NCBI GenBank assembly: GCA_039029915.1
Contig: JBCCFD010000037.1
Location: 1 to 29,772 of the forward strand
Length of the DNA stretch: 29,772 nt
Origin: QQUD01 sp039029915
Lineage (GTDB): Bacteria; Chloroflexota; Anaerolineae; Promineifilales; Promineifilaceae
Reading direction: 5' to 3'
Position numbers and translations under genes: made by a program
Part shown: in pieces, positions 6,679 to 14,848 of the stretch
Position numbering within the stretch: position 1 is the first letter of the stretch
How the letters are laid out: the number at the start of each line of letters is the position of its first letter
Notes under the pieces: model-generated
The model's input: only the letters and a program-made list of their open reading frames with translations
What the model was told of the DNA's origin: nothing
The model's database searches: none

Positions 6679-9600
6679 GTGGAGACAACAGAATTCCGCT
6701 CGTTGCGTATTAGTTTAGCATCCCCAGAGCATATCTTATCATGGTCGTATGGTGAGGTTACAAAACCAGAAACTATCAACTATCGTCGTTTGCGTCCTGA
6801 AAAAGATGGTTTGTTTTGTGAAGCAATTTTTGGTCCTACAAGAGATTATCAATGCTATTGTGGAAAATATAAAAACATTCGCTACAAAGGCATCATTTGT
6901 GACAAATGCGGTGTTGAAGTTACCCGTTCCTCGGTTCGTCGTGAACGATTGGGTCACTTGAAATTAGCCGCACCTGTGGCGCACGTTTGGTACACTCGTC
7001 GCGTGCCAAGCCATATGGGTTTGTTACTTAATGTATCCCGCCGTAACCTTGATCGCGTTTTATATTTTGCTCAGTACGTGATTACCTCCGTTGATGATGA
7101 AGCACGTCAACGGGCATTAAATCGTTTAGAAGAAGAACTTAAAGAAGCAGAGCTCAAATTAGAACAAGAGCTTCAGGATAACATTGGTGAGGCCACATCA
7201 GGTGGGTCTGGCCAAATTGGAGCCGTTGAAGCGAAGCTAACAGAGCTTAATGCAACCTTTGATGATCGTTTAGCAGCCATTACGGATGAAGTGATTCGTG
7301 AAGCAAAAGCTGCTGAGCAAAAAATAGAAAATCTTCGGGGTGAAAAAGCGACCGAAGATATTATTCTAGGTGACGATGTCATCGTTAAGGCAGATGACGT
7401 CATTGGCCGAGAGCATTCAGTCATGGTTCAGGAAGTTACCACTGAGCGCCTGAATGTCGTTCAACAGCAGTTTGAAGAAGATCAAGAAACCCAAGTTGCC
7501 ATCCTACAAAAAGAACTTGAAGAGCTTCGTTCAGAAAGTGATTCAGTGGGTGAGGATTTGCGAGATCAGCTTTCCGTTAAACTGAATCGTCTTCGTCAAC
7601 AGGCGCAGGTTAACCGGGACCAGCTTGAAAGCTTGGAACCAATGACCTTCCTAAACGAGAACGATTACCGTGAATTCAAAAGCAAGTTTGGAAACGTTTT
7701 CCGCGCAGATATGGGTGCCGAAGCACTTTATGAAATTTTGCGCAAAATGGATCTTGATAAGCTATCCCGTGAACTGTGGCGTGAAGTTCGCACAACGCGT
7801 TCAAAACAAGCCGCAAAGCGGGCTACCAAACGTTTGCAGGTTGTAGAATCATTGCGCAAAAGTGGTAATCGTCCTGAATGGATGATTCTAACCGTATTGC
7901 CGGTTATCCCGCCAGACTTGCGTCCGATGGTTCAGCTTGATGGTGGCCGATTTGCTACCTCTGACCTGAATGACCTTTATCGTCGCGTGATTAACCGCAA
8001 CAATCGTCTTAAAAGATTGCTTGAGCTTGGTGCACCTGACGTTATCGTCCGTAACGAAAAGCGCATGCTTCAAGAAGCGGTTGATAGCTTAATTGACAAC
8101 AGCCAACGAGGTAAAGCGTTAAGTCGTCGCGGTCGCCGTGAATTGAAATCTCTCTCTGATATGTTGAAAGGGAAGAAAGGTCGTTTCCGCCGTAACTTGT
8201 TGGGTAAACGTGTTGATTACTCTGGACGTTCGGTAATCGTTGTGGGTCCAAAATTGAAACTGGGTCAGTGTGGTTTACCTAAATACATGGCTTTAGAGCT
8301 GTTCCGCCCGTTTGTCATTAGCAAACTGGTTGAATATGGCTACGCTAGCAATGTGAAAGGGGCCAAGCGATTTATTGAGCGTCAACAGCCAGAAGTTTGG
8401 GAAGTGGTTGAAGAGGTTATTCAAGGCCGTCCCATTTTGTTGAACCGTGCACCGACGCTTCACCGCCTAGGTATTCAAGCCTTTATGCCGATTTTGGTGG
8501 AAGGTAAAGCGATTCAACTGCATCCATTGGTCTGTTCAGCGTTTAATGCTGACTTTGATGGTGACCAAATGGCTGTTCATGTGCCGCTGTCTGAAAAAGC
8601 AGTCAATGAAGCGAAATCGATGATGATGGCAACCAAAAACCTGTTGAAACCAGCTGATGGTCGTCCCATTGTTGGTCCTTCAAAAGATATGGTTTTGGGT
8701 GTCTATTACATTACTTTGATGCGCGACGGCCGTTTCGGTGAAGGCCAGACGTTCGGTACGCTTGAAGAAGTAGAAGCCGCTTATGAACTTGGCTTGGTTG
8801 ATATCCATGCCAAAATCAATTTGTTGACAAATACTTACTTCAAAGATGATGGCGTTCGGTATGCTGACAATAAACCGCGCTACCGTATGATCGAAACCTC
8901 TCCTGGGCGCGTGTTGTTTAACATGCACATGCCAGAAGAGTTCCAATTCGTCAACGAAGTTTTGGATAAAGGTGGGGTTAATGCCCTGATTAACCGCGTT
9001 TATCGCCGTTTGGGTGATGAGGTAACCATTGAACTCGTGGACCACATCAAAAACCTAGGCTTTAAATACGCCACTGTTTCTGGAACGACAATTGCAGTTG
9101 CAGACTTGACTATTCCTGATGAACGACAAGAGATTTTGGACAACGCTTTGAAGCGGGTGAATGAAATTGACCGTCAATATCGTCGCGGTTTGCTGACCGA
9201 AGAAGAACAATATATGCGCACGATTGAGCAATGGAATGATGCCAAGGCGCAGGTAGAAACGGCCGTTCGTGGCGCACTTGACCCAGCTAGCCCAATTGCT
9301 GTTATGGCGATCTCAGGTGCTGGTAAAGGTGGCTTTGGCCCGATTACTCAGCTAGCCGGTATGCGTGGTTTGATGGCTGACCCCCAAGGTCGCATTATTC
9401 CGGTACCGATTCAATCAAACTTCCGTCAAGGGCTCGACACCCTTGAATATTTCATCTCGACACATGGCGCGCGTAAAGGTTTGGCTGATACAGCACTCCG
9501 AACGGCAGATGCTGGTTATCTAACCCGTCGCTTGGTTGATATTGCTCAAGACATGATTGTCATGCAGGAAGATTGTGGCACTAACAAAGGGATTTATATC

Positions 9601-11028
9601 CGCCGCTCCGAAAACTTTGGGAAACAAACATTAGCAGAACGTGTCTTAGGGCGCGTTTCAGCTGAAACTGTTGTTGATGAAGAAACGGGCGAAGTTATTA
9701 TCGAATTAGGTGAGATTTACACCGACAAAGAGGCTGACTACGTCGATGAAACAGGTTTTGAAAAACTTTACGTCTTTTCGCCAATGACCTGTGAAATGCG
9801 CCGCGGTATTTGCGCTAAATGTTATGGCATCGACCTAGCACGCGGCCAAATGGTACAGCGCGGTGTGGCCGTGGGTATTGTGGCTGCTCAATCAATTGGT
9901 GAGCCTGGTACCCAGCTGACACTCCGTACATTCCACACTGGTGGTACGGCACAGTCCGGTGGTGACATCACGCAGGGTCTCCCACGTGTTGAAGAGCTTT
10001 TTGAAGCCCGCCAAAAGCCAAAGGGTGAAGCCGTTATGACCGAAGTTGGTGGTCTGGCTGAAATCCGTGTAGTTGACGGTGTGCGGCACGTTTTCATTAC
10101 TGAAAATAAACTGGTTGATGATGTGTATGAAATCCCTGAAGGATGGAGCGTCAAGATCAAGAATAATGCCAGCGTAGAAATGGGCAGCATTGTTGCAGAA
10201 AAAGATGACGACGTGTTAACCGCCCGCAATACGGGGCGCGCCGTTGTTGATGATGACGGTGTCCGTATCGTCTGGGAAAGCAACGAAGAGCATGACTATG
10301 AAATTCCAGCCGGTATGCGTATGTTGATTACGGATGGGCAGCAGGTTAACCCTGGTGACCAGTTGACTGAAGGGTCTAAGAATCCGCATCGTATTTTGGA
10401 GGTATTGGGTCAAGATGCTGTAACGCATTATCTTCTTCGCGAAATGCAACAAGTTTATCGTCCGCAGGGTCAGAACATTCACGACAAACATTTTGAGGTA
10501 ATTATCCGCAAAATGATGAGTAAAGTGATGATAACGGCTTCTGGTGACACTGAGATGCTTCCTGGTGAGCTAGTTGAGTCGGCTACATTCCTCGAAACGA
10601 ATGAAGAAATCGTGGAAGAGGGTGGTCAACCTGCTGAAGCACGCCAAGTGTTGCTAGGTATTACCAAAGCGGCTCTAAACACAGATAGCTTCTTATCTGC
10701 TAGTTCATTCCAGCACACGATTAAAGTATTAGCCGGTGCGGCGATTGCTGGTCGTGAAGATGCTCTGGTTGGCTTGAAAGAGAATGTGATTATTGGTAAG
10801 CTGATTCCTGCCGGTACAGGCTTCGATTTGCATCATACGCAAAGAGATAAAATGGCGGCCTTGGAAGAAGTTGAAGAGTTTGAAGAACTGATGCCAATGG
10901 ATCTCTCTGGTACGCTCATTGACGACAATACGGATGATGAGATTTTGGCGGCGATTGCGGCGGCGGCGGCAGATTCTGCTATTAAACCACCTTTGCCACC
11001 AATGCCATCAGATGAGGATGAGTCGTAA
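6679..11028 (+). CDS. rpoC: DNA-directed RNA polymerase subunit beta'
   Basis: Largest catalytic subunit of RNA polymerase. The active-site Mg-binding motif NADFDGD is at about residues 623-629. The N-terminal zinc site has Cys59, Cys61, Cys74 and Cys77 (QCYCGKYKN ... ICDKCG). The second zinc site is in the DCGTNKG and TCEMRRGICAKCYG region. The clamp and bridge/trigger-loop regions are intact (GPKLKLGQCGLPKYMALELF, RTADAGYLTRRLVDIAQD, AAQSIGEPGTQLTLRTFHTGG). I choose GTG at 6679 as start because GGGAGG (6666-6671) lies 7 bases before it; a TTG at 6664 would swallow this site. That gives 1449 residues. A charged, helical, coiled-coil-like insertion lies at about residues 145-300, and the C-terminus ends in an Ala/Pro/acidic tail (AAIAAAAADSAIKPPLPPMP). 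No rpoB lies upstream. The promoter and terminator flank it as a single-gene unit. Confidence 0.97.
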   Translation: METTEFRSLRISLASPEHILSWSYGEVTKPETINYRRLRPEKDGLFCEAIFGPTRDYQCYCGKYKNIRYKGIICDKCGVEVTRSSVRRERLGHLKLAAPVAHVWYTRRVPSHMGLLLNVSRRNLDRVLYFAQYVITSVDDEARQRALNRLEEELKEAELKLEQELQDNIGEATSGGSGQIGAVEAKLTELNATFDDRLAAITDEVIREAKAAEQKIENLRGEKATEDIILGDDVIVKADDVIGREHSVMVQEVTTERLNVVQQQFEEDQETQVAILQKELEELRSESDSVGEDLRDQLSVKLNRLRQQAQVNRDQLESLEPMTFLNENDYREFKSKFGNVFRADMGAEALYEILRKMDLDKLSRELWREVRTTRSKQAAKRATKRLQVVESLRKSGNRPEWMILTVLPVIPPDLRPMVQLDGGRFATSDLNDLYRRVINRNNRLKRLLELGAPDVIVRNEKRMLQEAVDSLIDNSQRGKALSRRGRRELKSLSDMLKGKKGRFRRNLLGKRVDYSGRSVIVVGPKLKLGQCGLPKYMALELFRPFVISKLVEYGYASNVKGAKRFIERQQPEVWEVVEEVIQGRPILLNRAPTLHRLGIQAFMPILVEGKAIQLHPLVCSAFNADFDGDQMAVHVPLSEKAVNEAKSMMMATKNLLKPADGRPIVGPSKDMVLGVYYITLMRDGRFGEGQTFGTLEEVEAAYELGLVDIHAKINLLTNTYFKDDGVRYADNKPRYRMIETSPGRVLFNMHMPEEFQFVNEVLDKGGVNALINRVYRRLGDEVTIELVDHIKNLGFKYATVSGTTIAVADLTIPDERQEILDNALKRVNEIDRQYRRGLLTEEEQYMRTIEQWNDAKAQVETAVRGALDPASPIAVMAISGAGKGGFGPITQLAGMRGLMADPQGRIIPVPIQSNFRQGLDTLEYFISTHGARKGLADTALRTADAGYLTRRLVDIAQDMIVMQEDCGTNKGIYIRRSENFGKQTLAERVLGRVSAETVVDEETGEVIIELGEIYTDKEADYVDETGFEKLYVFSPMTCEMRRGICAKCYGIDLARGQMVQRGVAVGIVAAQSIGEPGTQLTLRTFHTGGTAQSGGDITQGLPRVEELFEARQKPKGEAVMTEVGGLAEIRVVDGVRHVFITENKLVDDVYEIPEGWSVKIKNNASVEMGSIVAEKDDDVLTARNTGRAVVDDDGVRIVWESNEEHDYEIPAGMRMLITDGQQVNPGDQLTEGSKNPHRILEVLGQDAVTHYLLREMQQVYRPQGQNIHDKHFEVIIRKMMSKVMITASGDTEMLPGELVESATFLETNEEIVEEGGQPAEARQVLLGITKAALNTDSFLSASSFQHTIKVLAGAAIAGREDALVGLKENVIIGKLIPAGTGFDLHHTQRDKMAALEEVEEFEELMPMDLSGTLIDDNTDDEILAAIAAAAADSAIKPPLPPMPSDEDES

Positions 11029-11065
11029 GGCTTAAGCACAACTTCTAAAACTTAAGGTTTTATTG

Positions 11066-11101
11066 AAAACGGCCGTTTCGCAAGAAACGGCCGTTTTTTT
11101 T
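11066..11101 (+). terminator. Intrinsic terminator of rpoC built from two copies of the ACGGCCGT palindrome
   Basis: A perfect 14-bp stem pairs AAAACGGCCGTTTC (11066-11079) with GAAACGGCCGTTTT (11084-11097). It is closed by a GCAA (GNRA-type) tetraloop and followed by eight T residues (11094-11101, partly in the stem). This is a textbook rho-independent terminator 38 bases after the rpoC stop. Both arms are copies of the iterated palindrome seen throughout the window. Confidence 0.93.
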
Positions 11102-11120
11102 GTTTCTGAAGGAGGAATGA

Positions 11121-11420
11121 ATGCTGGGTAACAAACATGAGTATCAACATCATCAAAAGTCAATCATTAATTCGGTTTGTGCCCTTGCTGAAATTTGTTG
11201 GAAAGAAGCCCAGTTTTCAAAAGGGATTGGGATATTAAAACATATCTTTCATAGTGAATTGACAGCAGAAGCACTTTTTGGTTTAGGGGTAATAGAGCAG
11301 TTACTGGGTTGAGAAGAAGATGCTATGGCATATTTTGAAAAGGCATCACATGCCGCAAAGTAAACCCGCTACCTGTTAGCGGTGGAACATATTTCCAATC
11401 GAATTGATGGGCTTAAATAA
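11121..11420 (+). pseudogene. Small TPR-repeat gene broken by two in-frame stops
   Basis: ATG 11121 follows an excellent ribosome binding site (AAGGAGGAA, 11108-11116). It opens 63 residues with TPR-like spacing (CWKEAQFSKGIGILKHIF, then AEALFGLGVIEQLLG) and stops at TGA 11310-11312. The same frame continues beyond with EEDAMAYFEKASHAAK, the natural second helix of a TPR, to TAA 11361-11363. It then runs with TRYLLAVEHISNRIDGLK to TAA 11418-11420. An intact ancestor would be a protein of about 99 residues. Two nonsense changes in otherwise sensible coding sequence suggest a recent pseudogene; the first 63 residues could still be made. Sequencing error at one stop is possible but would have to occur twice. 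Function unknown beyond a protein-protein interaction fold. Confidence 0.65.
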
Positions 11421-11441
11421 TTGGTGACTGAAATCAAGACA

Positions 11442-12467
11442 CTAAAAGTCACGCTTCAACAGCATTTCGGTTAACTGATAAATTGCTTCTCCAGCGTCAC
11501 CACTCGGCTCAACAGACTCAAGATGATGAAGGGCATCATGAGAGTATTCTGATGCCTTTTCTTTTGCAAAATCAAGCGCGCCAACTTCTGTAAGGCGGGC
11601 GGTAGCTTCTTCAACAAATGCTTCGTCGGGGTTATTCGTTGACTGGTAGAGCGTGCGTAGGTTGGCATCATTTTCCAAACCGAATAAAACAGGCAATGTT
11701 TTCTTTTTGGTCAGTAGATCTGTTGAGGCAGACTTGCCGATTTTGGCCTCATCTCCCCAAATGCCTAGAATATCGTCGATGACTTGGAAAGCAAGGCCGC
11801 ATTTGAGGCCAAACTGACCGTAATGGTGCTGAGCCTTCTCTCCCTTGCCCGCAATTCGTGCGCCAAGTTCGGCGCATAGGGAGAGTAAAACGGCCGTTTT
11901 GCCCGTAATCATGCCCAAGTAATCATCAACCGAGACGACCTGCCGGTTTTCAAAATCCATATCGTGATATTGGCCGTAGGTCAGTGCCACGCACGTTTCG
12001 TCAAAGCGTCGTAAGGCATCCACAGTGATTTGAGGGGCAACCCCGCGGTCTGCTAAACGGGCCATTGCCAAATGAGATAGGGCGAACATCGTGTCCCCAA
12101 TGTTGATGGCTTGTTCCATGCCCCAAATCGTCCAAATCGTCGCTTTACCTCGGCGGGTCGGACTTTTGTCTTCGATATCATCATGGATCAGCGAGAAGTT
12201 ATGGACTAGCTCAATAGCTGAGGAAGCCGGAATCGCCTGCTCCCAATCACCACCGGCTGCTTCACAGCTAAGAAGACAGAGCAACGGCCGTATTCTTTTA
12301 CCAGCTTTACCTGTAATTGGGTTGAACTCCTGATCGACCCAACCCATGTGATAGTGCAACATACCATAAAATGGGTCTTTGGCTTTTTCTTCCTCTTTTA
12401 AAACAAGGCGCATCTCTTTCTCAAGGGCAGGAAGCATGTGGGCCGTACAGTCTTGCAGTGCATTCAT
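11442..12467 (-). CDS. Class I polyprenyl diphosphate synthase (geranylgeranyl/farnesyl type)
   Basis: Condenses IPP with allylic diphosphates to make a C15-C20 or longer chain for quinones, carotenoids or lipid carriers. The protein has 341 residues. The first aspartate-rich motif is DDIED at 96-100 (SLIHDDIED) and the second is VIDDILGIWGDE. The IPP-binding GKRIRP is at about 56-61. Product length cannot be fixed from sequence alone, so I give no symbol. It lies 3 bases downstream of the type 2 IPP isomerase on the same strand and is almost certainly co-transcribed with it: isomerase makes DMAPP, then the synthase elongates. Copies of ACGGCCGT are at 11890 and 12284. Confidence 0.93.
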   Translation of the reverse strand: MNALQDCTAHMLPALEKEMRLVLKEEEKAKDPFYGMLHYHMGWVDQEFNPITGKAGKRIRPLLCLLSCEAAGGDWEQAIPASSAIELVHNFSLIHDDIEDKSPTRRGKATIWTIWGMEQAINIGDTMFALSHLAMARLADRGVAPQITVDALRRFDETCVALTYGQYHDMDFENRQVVSVDDYLGMITGKTAVLLSLCAELGARIAGKGEKAQHHYGQFGLKCGLAFQVIDDILGIWGDEAKIGKSASTDLLTKKKTLPVLFGLENDANLRTLYQSTNNPDEAFVEEATARLTEVGALDFAKEKASEYSHDALHHLESVEPSGDAGEAIYQLTEMLLKRDF

Positions 12468-12470
12468 AAC

Positions 12471-13526
12471 TTAAAACTCTGTATAAAGCTTGGTTTCTGA
12501 TAAAGCGGAGATGGAATCAGCAGCGGCACAGAACATAGCCACGCGCAGTTCATCCGTTAAGGTTTCTGCCAATTCTACGACAGCGGCAACGCCACCCTGA
12601 TCAACCGCTTTGAGGAATTGGCCGGCTAACCCCACAAGGTTGGCACCGAGGGCAATGCATTTCGCAATATCGATGCCGTTGTATATACCACCACTGGCAA
12701 ACAAGGGAAGTTCAGGGGCAACTTCTCTGCAATATTTGATAGAAACGGCCGTTGGAATACCCCAATCAATAAATGCACCGGCCACGCGGGCCAGGCGCTT
12801 TGTTGGGGCGCGATACATTTCCACCTGACTCCAGGATGTTCCGCCTGCCCCAGCCACATCAATGGCTGCAACCCCAGCATTTTTTAGACCGCGCGCCGCC
12901 TCTTTTGAAAACCCCCAGCCCACCTCTTTGGCAATCACGGGAACCGATAATTTTTGACAAATTTGCTCAACCTTTGGTAGAAGCGTGGCAAAATTACCGT
13001 CACCTTCAGGTTGTACCGCCTCTTGAAGGGCGTTGAAGTGTAAAATTAAGGCATCAGCCTCACACATATCAACCGCTTTTTGGCATTCTTTGATGCCGTA
13101 CCCATAATTGAGCTGTACAGCACCTACATTGGCAAATAAGAGGACATCTGGGGCCACCTGACGAACCTTATAAGTTTCAGCCAGTTGGTCATCCTCAATC
13201 GCTGCCCTTTGAGACCCTAAGCCCATGGCAATGCCAGCTTCTTGAGCTGCCTCTGCTAGCATAACGTTAATATTTTTGGCTTCAGCGGTTCCGCCCGTCA
13301 TAGAGGAAATCAAAATAGGACTGTTGAGGCGTTTCCCAAATAATGAGGTTGTGGTATCAACTGCATCTAAATCAATCTCCGGAAGCGCTTGATGCATAAA
13401 AAAATAGTTATCAAGCCCAGAGCGAGTCCGTTTAAATGAAACGTCTTCTTCCAGATTGATACGAATATGATCTGCTTTTCGCCGTTCATGAATGCCATTT
13501 TGTAGGTCGTTCGCGGCAGTTTTCAT
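12471..13526 (-). CDS. fni: Isopentenyl-diphosphate delta-isomerase, type 2 (FMN-dependent)
   Basis: Interconverts IPP and DMAPP using reduced FMN. The 351-residue protein has the characteristic order: an N-terminal RKADHIRINLEED block, SSMTGGTAEAKNIN, the GLGSQRAAIED block, IAKEVGWGFSKEAA, DVAGAGGTSWSQVE, and FASGGIYNGIDIAK in the flavin phosphate-binding C-terminal part. I choose ATG at 13526 (MKTAANDLQ) because GGAGGGAG (13541 down to 13534) lies 7 bases upstream. A longer in-frame start at 13562 would put the ribosome binding site inside the gene. The upstream palindrome at 13538-13571 overlaps this site and probably affects translation. It is the first gene of an operon with the polyprenyl synthase. 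Confidence 0.95.
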   Translation of the reverse strand: MKTAANDLQNGIHERRKADHIRINLEEDVSFKRTRSGLDNYFFMHQALPEIDLDAVDTTTSLFGKRLNSPILISSMTGGTAEAKNINVMLAEAAQEAGIAMGLGSQRAAIEDDQLAETYKVRQVAPDVLLFANVGAVQLNYGYGIKECQKAVDMCEADALILHFNALQEAVQPEGDGNFATLLPKVEQICQKLSVPVIAKEVGWGFSKEAARGLKNAGVAAIDVAGAGGTSWSQVEMYRAPTKRLARVAGAFIDWGIPTAVSIKYCREVAPELPLFASGGIYNGIDIAKCIALGANLVGLAGQFLKAVDQGGVAAVVELAETLTDELRVAMFCAAADSISALSETKLYTEF

Positions 13527-13537
13527 TTCATTTCTCC

Positions 13538-13571
13538 CTCCACAAAATGTGGAGCTCCACATTTTGTGGAG
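13538..13571. promoter_or_regulatory. Perfect 34-bp palindrome overlapping the fni ribosome binding site
   Basis: Two 17-base halves, CTCCACAAAATGTGGAG (13538-13554) and CTCCACATTTTGTGGAG (13555-13571), are exact reverse complements. Each half is itself a 7-bp inverted repeat (CTCCACA / TGTGGAG) around three bases. On the minus strand its end (13541-13538, GGAG) is the start of the fni Shine-Dalgarno. It could be a protein operator (two adjacent dyads) or an RNA hairpin that hides the ribosome binding site. There is no T-run, so a terminator is unlikely. Confidence 0.8.
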
Positions 13572-13901
13572 ATAATTCCCGTGTCTGTCATTTAGTTTGC
13601 AAGTTTGTTTGACAGCTAATTGAGTATACTATGCTGAGAACTGTTTTGCTACTTACCAGCCTTCAAAAACTATCAACCTTAGGCGAACAGAAAAAAGTTG
13701 TTTGCGATAGATATTTTTCAAAACTTTTTGTTTTCTGAGCGAAGGTGCAAGTGTTCTGTCAATTATCAAATGACAGTTTCCCAATCCGATTATTTTACAA
13801 ATTCAAGACGGTTGCCCTATGATTTTCGTCATTGTCGAGTGGCTAAGATAAAATTCCATTTGGGTTGATTCCCGTCAATACGCAAATTTTCAGGAGGTAA
13901 T
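13572..13901. other. 330-base divergent intergenic region with four TGACAG half-sites
   Basis: Gap between divergent fni (minus) and the SDR gene (+). It carries two inverted pairs of the same hexamer: CTGTCA 13585-13590 with TGACAG 13610-13615, and CTGTCA 13756-13761 with TGACAG 13771-13776. TATACT at 13625-13630 is palindromic with its flanks (AGTATACT) and could be a -10 in either direction, but no good -35 is spaced correctly. I see no RNA gene or coding potential here. Confidence 0.45.
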
Positions 13902-14846
13902 ATGCGTGTTTTAATTACTGGTGCAGCAGGATTTCTAGGCTCCCATTTATGTGATCGATATATTGCAGAGGGTCATACGGTGGTGGGGATGGATAACCTG
14001 ATCACTGGGAATATGGATAACCTAACCCAATTGGCTGGGCATGAGCGTTTCCATTTTATCAAGCATGATGTGAGTAATTATATTTATGTTCCCGGTGAGC
14101 TAGATGCGGTCCTGCATTTTGCATCGCCAGCCAGCCCCATTGATTATTTAGAGCATCCGATTCCGACGTTAAAAGTGGGGTCTTTGGGCACGCACAATAC
14201 CCTTGGCTTAGCCAAAGCTAAAGGGGCAAGATACTTGCTAGCCTCAACTTCGGAGGTGTACGGTGATCCCGAAGTTAATCCACAGCCAGAAACATATTGG
14301 GGGAACGTTAACCCAATCGGTCCGCGCGGCGTTTATGACGAAGCAAAGCGGTTTGCAGAGGCAATGACCTTAGCTTACCAGCGGTATCATGGGGTTGAGG
14401 CGCGGATTGTGCGTATTTTTAACACGTATGGCCCTCGGATGCGCTTAAACGATGGTCGAGTGGTGCCAAACTTTATTTATCAGGCGTTAAAAGGTGATCC
14501 TTTAACTGTTTATGATGACGGTAGCCGCACGCGTTCATTCCAGTATTACTCTGATTTGGTTGAAGGTATCTACCGCCTGCTCCTGTCTGATGAAAAGTTG
14601 CCGGTTAATATTGGAAATCCTGCTGAAATGACGATTCTTGATTTTGCTCATGCGGTGATTGAAATTGCGCGTAGTAATTCTGAGGTAACGTTTGTCCAAC
14701 CAACGGATGAGCGAATTACGGATGATCCAAAGGTGCGTCGTCCCGATATCAGCAAGGCGAAGCGCGTGCTAGATTGGGAGCCTAAAGTGGCGTTGCCAGA
14801 GGGCTTGACTAAAACGGTTGACTATTTTCGGGAGAAGATTGACTAA
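13902..14846 (+). CDS. NAD-dependent SDR epimerase, UDP-glucuronate decarboxylase (UXS) type
   Basis: Probably converts UDP-glucuronate to UDP-xylose for surface polysaccharide. The 314 residues form an extended short-chain dehydrogenase: NAD-binding TGAAGFLG at 6-13, the UXS-like HFASPASPIDYLEHPI block, STSEVYGDPEVNPQPE, the YWGNVNPIGPRGVYDEAKR block with catalytic Tyr145 and Lys149, and RIFNTYGPRM ... DGRVVPNFIYQAL. The ASPASP and WGNVNPIG signatures separate UXS from GalE and dTDP-glucose dehydratase, so I favour UXS, though the Arg usually found near RSCYDE is shifted here (RGVYDE). CAGGAGGT just before the ATG is a strong ribosome binding site. The ligase gene follows 2 bases later, forming an operon. 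Confidence 0.87.
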   Translation: MRVLITGAAGFLGSHLCDRYIAEGHTVVGMDNLITGNMDNLTQLAGHERFHFIKHDVSNYIYVPGELDAVLHFASPASPIDYLEHPIPTLKVGSLGTHNTLGLAKAKGARYLLASTSEVYGDPEVNPQPETYWGNVNPIGPRGVYDEAKRFAEAMTLAYQRYHGVEARIVRIFNTYGPRMRLNDGRVVPNFIYQALKGDPLTVYDDGSRTRSFQYYSDLVEGIYRLLLSDEKLPVNIGNPAEMTILDFAHAVIEIARSNSEVTFVQPTDERITDDPKVRRPDISKAKRVLDWEPKVALPEGLTKTVDYFREKID

Positions 14847-14848
14847 GT

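Noticed and set aside
11422..11456. GTGACT/AGTCAC dyad between convergent genes as a terminator of the polyprenyl synthase
   Set aside because: Only 6 bp with a long loop and no T-run on either strand.
13527..13562. Longer start of the type 2 isomerase at 13562
   Set aside because: The added residues come from the palindrome and the ribosome binding site, and the family N-terminus fits ATG 13526.
13609..13635. TTGACA with TATACT or TATGCT as a rightward promoter
   Set aside because: Spacing of 10 or 15 bases is outside the usual 16-18 range.
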